Of a stretch of 64,000 bases of DNA, positions 56,414 to 64,000 are shown one piece after another. Below the pieces are notes generated by a model. That model was not told the origin of the DNA. It saw nothing but the letters and a program-made list of their open reading frames with translations, and did not search any database. Numbering within the stretch: position 1 is the stretch's first letter; each line of letters opens with the position of its first letter. A program made the position numbers and the translations under genes. This DNA comes from Tethya wilhelma (taxonomy: Eukaryota > Porifera > Demospongiae > Tethyida > Tethyidae): assembly GCA_964030475.1 (NCBI GenBank), contig CAXIPT010000008.1, positions 1,855,681-1,919,680 on the forward strand, given 5' to 3'.

Positions 56414-56839
56414 CTTGACTCTTGTTCTTGGGTAGCTAGCGGTCCTGGTAGCTCCATACATATTAGAGCACTGACTAGCTAGCGCTCTTATCTTGCAAAA
56501 TTACGGGTTTGTGATCAAAATCAATTAATTCCCAGTACGGTAGTACTGGGTACATAGGAATGGCACGGATGGCCCATTAGCGCAATACAAATATTCACGC
56601 GAATAACTCTGCAAAAACCGAGCGCCTGGCATTAAAAGGCTTCTTAAGCGGATCTCCTATAAAGAATGAACAAAGGGCACGAGCGGTCTAATTAAGTGGG
56701 CGGGGACATGGGCACGCCCCCTACAATTAATTAAGGGGTGTGGTCACTTAATAGGTTATACGCATGCGTAGAAATAAATTGATTCCCGCGAGCGGGAAAG
56801 TTCAACATGTCCATCTTGATTTTTGGAGAAACTGATCCT

Positions 56840-57749
56840 ATCTGCAAAGAAAGGGTCTTTTGGCTACAAATAAGACATGTCCCTGTGGCACCGCTATGCA
56901 GCTCTCAGACAGATCTGATGTTAGTGATGGCACCAGGTTTTGCTGCCCTGGTGCACATCAATCAGATGGTAGTTTTTTTTCTAAATCTCGTCTACCTTGG
57001 ATGATCTTGATGTACTGGTGGGCTAGGAACTACCCACAGATGCTGCTGAAGAGGCCGAGGTAACTGAGGCATCTGCCTGTGCAGTGTACCAGTGGTTGAG
57101 GGAGGTCTGCGCAACTTGGCTGATCCAGACATCAATCAGATTAGGTGGACCTGGTGTTGTTGTGCAGATCGATGAAAGTTTGCTCACTCACAAACCAAAG
57201 GTATAATTACAATTAAAAATTAATTAATAAATTAAAATAATTTTTAGTATAGACAGACTTTAACATACTGCATACAAACAATGTATGTACATGTAGTACA
57301 ATCGTGGACGACGACCAGGAAGGGAACAGTGGGTCTTCTGACTTGTTGACACCTCACACACCCCTGCTCTTGGTTACATGGAGTTGGTTCCCAGTAGAGA
57401 CCGTGCAACTCTTCTGCCGATCATCCAACAGCACACACTACCTGGTACGACAATTTGGAGTGATGATTGGCGAGCATACAGGAGAGTGGCATCCCTACCA
57501 GGAATTGCAGGGCATGGGGTTGTCAATCACTCACTCCATTTTGTTGATCCTACCACTGGAGTCAATACCCAGACTGTCGAGAGCTATTGGAACCGGGTCA
57601 AGACAAAGTTCAAACGGATGAAGGGGGTTAGCTCTGAACAGCTGGCTCTTCATCTTGATGAATTTATGTGGAGAGAGAGGTGTGGGAAAACTGCTGGGGA
57701 GGCTTTAGCAAATGTGTGTTTGCATATTAGTAGGCAGTACCCAGTGTAA
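56840..57749 (+). pseudogene. Merlin transposase (ISXO2/IS1595-like DDE), broken
   Basis: It starts near 56850 with a zinc-ribbon-like KTCPCGTAMQLSD and FCCPGAHQSDGSFFSKSRLP, then LMYWWARNYP, a frame change at about 57030, DAAEEAEVTEASACAVYQWL and GVVVQIDESLLTHKPK (first Asp). An intron follows (57201 to about 57299, GT-AG), then YNRGRRPGREQWVF, an in-frame TGA (expected Gly of FGLVD), TTIWSDDWRAYRRVASL (second Asp), VNHSLHFVDP, TQTVESYWNRVKTKFKRM (Glu) and MWRERCGK. The order and spacing are those of Merlin transposases. Total is about 290 codons. No ATG in frame precedes the zinc ribbon, so the start is also damaged or spliced. Confidence 0.85.
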
Positions 57750-57808
57750 ACAATCCATACATTATCTACTAACAATAACATATTCAGTAAATGTAGTGTA
57801 CTTATACT

Positions 57809-57908
57809 TACGACTGTAGTTTCTTCTTTTGTAGTTTATTAGCCTTATTTCCAACTGTTACGACTGTAGTTTCTTCTTTTGTAGTTTATTAGCCTTATTT
57901 CCAACTGT
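57809..57908. repeat. Perfect 50-bp tandem duplication
   Basis: ttacgactgtagtttcttct to ccaactg is repeated exactly once (57809-57858, 57859-57908) in the 3' region of the Merlin element. Confidence 0.92.
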
Positions 57909-58539
57909 GAAACTTGAACTTACAATATAATAACCATTTTTTTATGCTTAGTTCACGTGTTATTTGTACTTTGTCCTATCAAGTGACTACACCCCTTAAT
58001 TAATTGTAGGGGGCGTGCCCATGTCCCCGCCCACTTAATTAGACCGCTCGCGCCCTTTGTCCGTTCTTTATAGGAGATCCTCTTAAGCCACTATTTAAGC
58101 CTTTTCTCTTTCTATTGAGCCTAAAAACATAGCCTAAAACCATCACTAAAGTAACAAACAAAAGTATGCCAAATCTCCAATTTTCTCCATCTTCTTCTTC
58201 TTCTATCTTGGAACGACTTTTCTCAAAGACCGTTCGCTTTCAGAAGCTAATTCTTGAACAAAAAAACTTGGTTTCTTTGTCTTCACGTGCTTTTTGTATC
58301 GGTTATTCGTCTTTCGCTAGATACAAGACGAAAAGCGCCTTCTCCAAAAAGCGCCTTCTCCGTATATGGCAGCCATTTGTTTCTAAACTCATTAATAATT
58401 CATTAGCTACCGTGGAGCTCAAGTTAACAACCCCTTTCCAGTTAGACAAGTGTGCGTTATTTGGAATCCGGATATTTGCTGCGCTGCCTGTTTTACCTGA
58501 AGATTTCTGGTTGTGCTGAAGTCTCTGTAACCAGGGTCA

Positions 58540-59550
58540 GTCTTGTCATCTAAAAGTGTCAGTGGCGGATCTAGGATTTTGAAAAGGGGGTTTCAAATGA
58601 ATGCGCGCGAAGAGCGCGAAAAATTTTTGCTTGGCCACGCCCACTTCCGGTCGTATAGCCCCGCCCCTTTAGCGTGCGTGAAGCTAAAATTTTACCAGAA
58701 TAAGGCCTGAATGGCGAAAAAACGGCGAGCAGAAACTACATTATCTTTCACAAATAACTGCCATTTAGTGAGATTTTGAGTTGCTTTTGTTAATTTTAAG
58801 TTGAAAGGGGGGTTCCAACAAGCACTTTTCCAGTCTCCACAGTTAATTATAATGCGAGGTCTCAACTGAAAGGGGGGATCCATGGATCCCTTGGATCTCC
58901 CCCTGGATCCGCCACTGAGTGTTTTAACTTGAAAAATATCCTGTGCATCATCACTTTCACTATCTGTAACAATCTCGCCATTCGCAGCGTTTTCTTCTCT
59001 TACTCATTAAGCTGAGAGTCTACACAAAATGCTTCATATGATACCTGTAACTGCTGCAGTTCTTCTTTAGTAAGCTCTGGAGAGACAACTTCGAGAAGAG
59101 CTGGAAAATCAATTGGGTGATGCTCATAAATCTCAAAATAATTGAAACAACTCTGTTTTACAGCTTCAATCAATGTAGGTGGATCAATCGGATTACTACC
59201 GCTTGGTGATCATGATCTATCACTTCAGTGTCAGAGTCATCCGTCGATTCTCTGCAACTTGATTCACTTTGATCTGGAAGTTGTACACCTAATGATCTCA
59301 AAACAGCTTTATTCTCGAACTTTACCAATCGCTCTAAAGCTTCATGAATGTACTTTGAATGAGCTATGGCTTCTTCAACATTCTTAGATTTTCTGTCCAT
59401 TCCTTCAAATCCATACTGCTTGCGCATTTGTGTGGAGGAGAAACCACTAGCTTTGAACACCGTATACTTAATACACTCCCTTTCTCGATCAGATTGGCAC
59501 AAATCTAACAGAGACTTTATTAATTCTTTGCTCATACAAGGCTTAGACAT
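58540..59550 (-). pseudogene. Unrecognised helical protein ORF, split by a MITE
   Basis: It starts at 59550 (MSKPCMSKELIKSLLDLCQS) with DRERECIKYTVFKASGFSST, MRKQYGFEGMDRKSKNVEEA and EALERLVKFENKAVLRSLGV, then an acidic TDDSDTEVIDHDH. After a frame change near 59195 it continues PTLIEAVKQSCFNYFEIYEH and SPELTKEELQQLQVSYEAFC, and after another near 59005 ends NGEIVTDSESDDAQDIFQV. The hAT-type MITE and element A then interrupt it. The predicted protein is mostly helical with acidic linkers. I do not know the family. The ORF upstream on the same strand ends 33 bases away, as in a two-ORF element or two exons. Confidence 0.45.
58560..58917. mobile_element. hAT-type MITE with 5-bp target duplication
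   Basis: The ends cagtggcggatctagg and cctggatccgccactg are inverted repeats of about 16 bases, flanked by AGTGT at 58555-58559 and 58918-58922. Length is 358 bp. The MITE splits the 3' part of the minus-strand gene: removing it restores an open frame (IFQVKTLLDDKTDPG) up to the element A end. No transposase is present. Confidence 0.85.
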
Positions 59551-59582
59551 TGTTGTACTGTTCTTTTTAAGGACATTTTTTA

Positions 59583-59921
59583 TTAAAAATTGAAGTTACA
59601 ATTCTCTAAACACTCAACAAGGAAGCATTCAGATGTACCATTATCAAAGTCAATCTTCAAACTAACAAGTGGCATTTGCAAAAATCTCCTCCTGGCATAA
59701 GCAGTGTTGTATGTGACATTTGGGAAAGCTGACGTAAATTCCTTCTTGAGAGACACATAGCCATTTTCTTGGACTTTCCTTGCAACTTTCAACATAGCTG
59801 GACATTCTGAGCAGTTCTTATGATTTAAATTACAATATTTTTCTCTACTGTCTATGTAATCCTTAAGATTAAGTCCTCTAATAATAGATATATATATACG
59901 GAGTCCGATATTTTTGTACAC
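59583..59921 (-). CDS. Unrecognised ORF, about 112 codons
   Basis: It reads LNLKDYIDSREKYCNLNHKN with CSECPAM (Cys/His-rich), then LKVARKVQENGYVSLKKEFT, FPNVTYNTAYARRRFLQMPL and FDNGTSECFLVECLENC. The Cys pattern (C-x7-C-x2-C) may bind metal. It lies between the helical ORF and the coiled-coil exon on the same strand. Its start is uncertain because upstream frames change near 59900. Confidence 0.4.
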   Translation of the reverse strand: MYKNIGLRIYISIIRGLNLKDYIDSREKYCNLNHKNCSECPAMLKVARKVQENGYVSLKKEFTSAFPNVTYNTAYARRRFLQMPLVSLKIDFDNGTSECFLVECLENCNFNF

Positions 59922-60037
59922 TCGGATAGTTTACGACGTGACTGATCTTTACAAACTACATGTAGTGGCCTCCCCGCACACATTAATTCGGAGGGAGGCC
60001 CCTCTGAAAAACCTCTTCATCACTAGAACTCCCAGAT

Positions 60038-60520
60038 TCATCTGTTTCTGCCCTCTGCCCGTGGGATTTTTTCTTTCTGGCTATATAAATCCGCAAGTTC
60101 ACAATCAAGTTTATGTTTCTTAGTTTTCAGTTCTCTTACTTCACCTGACAAATCATCACACATTCTATATTCACCACTGCTTGAGGCTTGTTGGATTCTT
60201 TGAAGCTTGAAGGAAATTTGCCTATTGTAATTCTTCACTAATTGCTCCAATTCTTTGCTGCCTCATTTCTGTATTTATTTTCCTTCGTTTTGGTGCTGGA
60301 GCAGATAGATCAGGTGGCTGCAAACACTTTTTAGATCTTGAATAGCCTTTTTTGTAGTTGTATTCTTCACGGGTTCTTTCTTGTGCTAAATTGTAAAGGA
60401 CACCTTTTTTTTCATTAAGTAAATTATGATTTTCTTTACAGAGTTGGAAGCTAGCATCATTAACAGCTAATTAATACTTGGTCAAGTTTTTGAAGAAAAT
60501 CTTTGACCTTTCTTTATTTC
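60038..60520 (-). pseudogene. Basic coiled-coil exon(s) of the same gene
   Basis: The minus strand reads NDASFQLCKENHNLLNEKKG, NLAQERTREEYNYKKGYSRS, APAPKRRKINTEMRQQR (nuclear-signal-like), then after a frame change LVKNYNRQISFKLQRIQQAS and VRELKTKKHKLDCELADLYS. A long basic coiled coil is likely. No family is recognised. Confidence 0.4.
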
Positions 60521-60714
60521 ACATCTTCACTAACTGCTACAGCACAACTGGATGCCGATGATTGGTAAATCAAACTTTCCCATATAACAAAAATGACCAA
60601 AAATATCAATGAGTTAAAGGTTTCCAAAAATAATTCATATTGAAAATATATATGCATAGTAAGCTTATACATGTGCACTATTTGTATTCAAAGATAAGTT
60701 AAACACACATACAC

Positions 60715-61189
60715 TGTCTGATGGCTTTCGTAGGCCCATCTTGCCATCTTGCGAAAAATCTAGTCTCATTTGAACAGCTAGGTCTGTCACTCCGGCGGGT
60801 TTCCATGGATGTTGGTGATGTAGAAGAGACAGTGATAGTACTTCTTGCATCCACAGTAGTGCTTGTAGTTACAGTAGAGGCAGTCTGTCAACAAATGTGG
60901 CAGTGCTTCAGTAAAGTGAGGGGCATTAATTAGAAATACAAAATTACTTACTGCAGAAGTTCGCAAGGAGACCTGAAGAACAGACTTATCCAGGATGCAA
61001 TCGCCATCTTTTAGTCTCCCTCGCCACTCTTCTCTGGCTGACTTAAAAATTAGCTTATGATCGGGCCGTAGTTCAAAACACCTGCAACAGCCTCTTTCAA
61101 CGCTTGGAGATCGGTGATACCATCACCACTTGAAAAGGATACTTCGTACAAATCTTCTAAATATTCAACCAGGACAGTTTTGGCCATTG
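60715..61189 (-). CDS. First two exons of an unrecognised gene
   Basis: Exon 1 (60952-61189) starts MAKTVLVEYLEDLYEVSFSS, DGITDLQALKEAVAG, and after a one-base shift near 61085 CFELRPDHKLIFKSAREEWR then DGDCILDKSVLQVSLRTSA, ending at a good donor (GTAAGT). Exon 2 (60715-60884, acceptor ttgacag) is Ser/Thr-rich (TASTVTTSTTVDARSTITVS), then RRSDRPSCSNETRFFARWQD. Continuation into the coiled-coil exon is likely but the joins were not fixed. Function is unknown. Confidence 0.45.
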
Positions 61190-62112
61190 CAACGACTTGA
61201 AATTGAGCTAAAATGTCCACAACAAACTAGCTGCATGTAGAGGTAGTCACACGAGGCTCAAGTAGGCTACGCAAAAAATTGTCGCGCAAGAAGGGTAAAC
61301 TCCCCTACTTTGGGGCAAAATTTTCAGATAACCCACACCTAATCCCCGTGAGTTGCCCGCATGGGGGGGTGGTGGGGCACATCACTGAAAGGCGCATTAC
61401 TCAGCCAATACTGATGCTGAGTTCTTGTCAGCTCTACACAAACGAGGAGTTAACAGCGAGCCTCTCAGAGAGAGGCTACTAAAAATCATCAGAAAGACCT
61501 AGCCCTCTCACCTCAGCCTTACTTCTTGTGTCCCCCTACTTTTCCTGGGATCGTTTACAGCGACCCAGCCACTCGTTTATGTCCAGTTTTGTTCTTCTTT
61601 TCAACCGGCTTTTCTAAAAGCCACCATGTAAACAAAAGATATGGCAAAAAAATTGTACCCGTTACATGATGTAAAAGTACGCAATATTACGCAATAATAC
61701 ATTCTTGTGGTCCGGCCCATGGTCGACTACCGGCTTTCAATCGCATTTGATTCGAGTTTTTTGGACTACTTCCTGGCAGGATGTCATATGAAGCTGGTAC
61801 TTTGCACATGGTGTCAGAGCCTTTTTCCAAAAACATGCAAAAAGCATCCAAGAGTCTCTAGAGGTCATTGAGAGAAGCGCTCAGGAAAAAATCGGTGGCT
61901 TAAGCATGGACGGTTGGTGAGTTTTATGAATTTTAAGATTTTGAAAATTAATGCCTTTAGCCGCCTTTGTTTTGATGCCAGTTTTTTATAAAATGCTCTT
62001 TGTTTGCTTATGAGATGTGCAAGCACTTGCCTGCAATAGTTGCTGCGTTTTTGCTGAGATTTGGCCCATAGCAACCAGCTGCCAATTAGTGCGTGGGTGG
62101 TGTCCGAGCACC
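61190..62112. other. Upstream flank and spacer
   Basis: The promoter of the minus-strand gene should lie in the first few hundred bases. There is a G/C-rich patch (gttgcccgcatgggggggtg, near 61355). No supported frame or RNA was found. Confidence 0.4.
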
Positions 62113-62181
62113 CTTAAATGCAGCCCACACTCTAACAGCCATTCTTGTGTCTCATTACATTTCCCATGTTTTTTTACTTGT
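62113..62181. mobile_element. Element B fragment (right arm only)
   Basis: aaatgcagcccacactctaa, cagccattcttgtgtctcat and ttttttacttgt match the right arm of the 50477-50734 copy. The left arm is missing. Confidence 0.75.
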
Positions 62182-62619
62182 AGAAATGGTTTAATTAAGC
62201 AATTATCTGTATGTAATTAAAATTAATTTAGTGTTGCAGCAGAGCTGAGGTAAGAACTGAAACAGAAGTAATGACTTGAAATTGGTAACGAACACCTAAA
62301 ACAATTGGTCTACAGATGAATCAGCCAAAAACAGGATATTATATCATTTTACAACACCTAAAAGTCTGATTTATATATTTCTAGCCATGATTGCCTGCGG
62401 AATGGGTCAATCCATAACGTTTTAGTCATCACATAAAAATTTTATTAAGTTGGTAGTAATGTAAACCACTTTGCTATGTGTACTGTAAACCACTTCATCT
62501 AGTTCAATAAAATTTTGGCAGCATCTTCAACAAAATAGCAAAATTTGATACTAGCAAAATACGTTGAATCTAAAATCCATGAAAACTGTACCTGCAAATA
62601 ATTGTAACATTAAGGTAAT
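62182..62619. other. AT-rich spacer, nothing recognised
   Basis: No motif is visible. Decayed remains of the helicase-like gene on the minus strand may continue here. Confidence 0.35.
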
Positions 62620-63000
62620 TACAAAGCAATGTGCCTCATCCACGACAATTCCAATTAGTTTCATACAATACATTTGAGATGCTAACATGTCCCCCCACTT
62701 TGCATACTCACAAGTGATTCTCAGTGGAATAAACTACATGGTACTTTCTTTTGTGAACTAAACTTTCTGTTAGTGAATCTAGTTGCTCTTCAATGTATGT
62801 GCACTTGACATCACAAACAATATAATACAACTAGGGGTAGACACAATACAAAGTGATTTTCCAGAACCAGTTGCAAGTATGACAAAGACATCTCTTCCCG
62901 TGACTAATTGCTTTACTACACTTTGCTAGTCATCAGTAGGTCTTTGGTAACCCAACGCTTGAAATGCCAGAGTGATGCTGTGATTAATCACCTGTTTAGC
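62620..63000 (-). pseudogene. RecQ-like helicase remnant 2
   Basis: The minus strand reads ITLAFQALGYQRPTDD, a stop, QSVVKQLVTGRDVFVILATG then SGKSLC (motifs 0 and I; Walker A ATGSGKSLC), and further on KWGDMLASQMYCMKLIGIVV with DEAHCF (motif II). These are RecQ-type signatures in correct order, but the motif Ia region between them is lost in frame changes. It differs in sequence from the copy at 5899-7220 (GSGKSLC against GAGKSLC), so it is not a simple duplicate of that gene. Confidence 0.7.
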
Positions 63001-63297
63001 CACCTATGAACCAAGTATATACAGGAGCAGCCATTGTCACATGTATAGCACGTCGTCTACTAATTACACACTTCAGTAATGTAATTAACAGTCCTGCAAT
63101 TTCATTGGTAGTTCAGCATTTCAAATGGAACTTGTGTGAGTAGCATGTGGGCAGGAGAATCTTAGCACGAGACTAAGTACAAATATATTGGGGTAATCAT
63201 CCCTTAACACAGAATAAGAGGGCTTTATGAAGAGTTTTTGCATGGGATTTTTATCAGCAAGACACATATATTTCCCACTTCAGCTTGGGATTTCAGA
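63001..63297. other. Short spacer, nothing recognised
   Basis: This is non-coding sequence between the helicase remnant and the last element B copy. Confidence 0.4.
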
Positions 63298-63655
63298 GTT
63301 TCAGCTGTCTGAAAGGCATGACAGGCGGCTGCCGGTACTGTAGGGCTGTTGGCAAGTTCTCTACTCAGTGCTACTGATATTATAAACAATTATTTGAAAA
63401 AAATAGGACTAACAAGTACAAAAAAAACATTAGAAATGTAATGCAAACATAGGAATGGCCAAATCGTAAAAAAGTGAGCAAACAAGATAGGCTGAATGGT
63501 TGTCAGATTTAGCGAGTTCATTCCTGTGTCTACAATGTCATTGAGCTCAGTAGGGATATGAGCATAGGTGACACAGTGAAACACAACTGACAACTATTTG
63601 GCCTATCTTGTTTACTTACTTTTTTACGATTTGGCCATTTCTTTGTGCATTACGT
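63298..63655. mobile_element. Element B copy with shared upstream extension
   Basis: The foldback 63412-63655 (acaagtacaaaaaaaacatt and its inverse) is preceded by ctgtctgaaaggcatgac and gggctgttggcaagttctct, the same extension seen before the copy at 52180. The arms are imperfect. Confidence 0.75.
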
Positions 63656-63656
63656 A

Positions 63657-63782
63657 TTAGTTATTGCATGGGTCCAGTGCCACATGGAAATTATTGGCAC
63701 TGTAGTGATGTAGAGCCTGAGGGATTATGTCACTACAGTGCCATTAAATCCATGTGGCATGAGAGAAGCCGTGCAATAACTA
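63657..63782. mobile_element. Small palindromic element
   Basis: tagttattgca pairs with tgcaataacta at the two ends; tgccacatgg with ccatgtggca; tggcactgtagtgatgta with tatgtcactacagtgcca. The whole 126 bases fold on themselves. It directly follows the element B copy. Confidence 0.75.
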
Positions 63783-63923
63783 ACTTGTTGCATGCTGAAC
63801 GTATTTCATTGGTAGCTACAGGGGCTTCCATGGCAACTTTTGACGTCATCAGCCCTTTTTCATGTTTGAATCGAGTTTCAGTGAGCTCAGTCTAGGCATA
63901 GATAAAAAAAAATATTGGAAATG

Positions 63924-64000
63924 TAATTCCCAGTACGGTAGTACTGGGTACATAGGAATGGCACGGATGGCCCATTAGCGTAATACAAATATTCACGCGA
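63924..64000 (+). mobile_element. Element A copy, cut by the window end
   Basis: It begins ttcccagtacggtagtactg and continues cacggatggcccattagcgt to the last base. It is near-identical to the start of the copies at 7246 and 56530. Confidence 0.85.

Larger units (their letters stand above)
56650..58080 (+). mobile_element. Merlin DNA transposon, 1,431 bp, 106-bp TIRs
   Basis: The terminal inverted repeats start ggatctcctataaagaa and match over 106 bases with five differences. The target duplication is TCTTAAGC (56642-56649 and 58081-58088). Merlin elements make 8-9 bp duplications and encode an IS1016/IS1595-related transposase, which is present inside. A perfect 50-bp tandem duplication sits at 57809-57908. 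TIR similarity is high but the transposase is broken, so it was probably moved by another copy. Confidence 0.92.
56530..58537 (+). mobile_element. Element A, full-length copy split by a Merlin insertion
   Basis: The left part is 56530-56649 (cccagtacggtagtactggg to ggcttcttaagc) and the right part 58081-58537 (tcttaagccactatttaagc to ggttgtgctgaag). Without the insert it is about 570 bp. The join is marked by duplication of TCTTAAGC. The right end lies inside the downstream part of the minus-strand gene at 58925-61189, whose reading frame runs to about 58540. Confidence 0.88.

Noticed and set aside
63608..63895. 95-codon plus-strand ORF at the window end
   Set aside because: It crosses the element B arm and a palindromic element; not conserved with other copies.
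1..64000. CRISPR array, rRNA or prokaryotic operons
   Set aside because: The 1-1145 repeat has ~200-bp units without spacers, no rRNA sequence was recognised, and splice sites and transposon types show animal nuclear DNA.

Overview
This window is animal nuclear DNA, AT-rich and gene-poor, with short GT-AG introns (often 40-100 bases) and very dense transposable elements. It has no bacterial operons, rRNA or CRISPR. The mix of KDZ, Merlin, CACTA/Tnp2, hAT, MULE, Harbinger, DIRS-like, BEL-like and LINE remnants, with expanded HIRAN-like and RecQ-like families, points to a basal marine invertebrate. A demosponge (Amphimedon-type) is my best guess; this is inference, not proof. Single N characters at 4428, 7383, 23610, 40966 and 48878-48879 suggest a draft assembly with squeezed gaps.

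Layout, left half. 1-1145 is a ~200-213 bp satellite. 1617-4430 (-) is a Tnp2/CACTA-type transposase with a frameshift. 5899-7220 (+) is a broken RecQ-like helicase. 9329-10609 (+) is a decayed gag. 11100-12620 (+) is the first of three remnants of an uncharacterised 'GDQ-TY' family (others at 18300-20690 and 46440-47891, both -). 12790-15465 (-) is a frameshifted DIRS/Ngaro-like retroelement. 21534-22723 (+) is a HIRAN-like gene lying tail to tail with a 12-exon gene with a SANT/Myb-like N-terminus at 22847-27261 (-).

Layout, right half. 28448-31000 holds three inverted-repeat elements, one with a telomere-like loop. 31822-33594 (-) has BEL/Pao gag and LINE reverse-transcriptase fragments. 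34093-35063 (+) encodes two CXC-like cysteine modules plus a P2X7-C-terminal-like domain. 35312-39211 (+) is an apparently intact 15-exon KDZ transposase of 992 aa, the best-preserved gene here. 41124-44280 is a second, truncated copy of the SANT-like gene; each copy has its own lesions. From 49 kb on are remnants of a LINE, a hAT and a MULE (52413-54414, itself hit by a hAT-type MITE), a Merlin element (56650-58080) nested inside a MITE, an uncharacterised gene (58925-61189, -) and a second RecQ-like remnant (62620-63000, -).

Two short repeat families recur and intermingle. Element A (ends with cccagtacggtagtactggg) has seven copies or fragments. Element B is a foldback with arms up to 95 bp of perfect inverted repeat and has six. 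Nothing suggests the genes form one pathway. The most interesting material is the intact KDZ gene with its cysteine-rich neighbour, the modular SANT/HIRAN gene family sharing a conserved exon start, and the GDQ-TY family.
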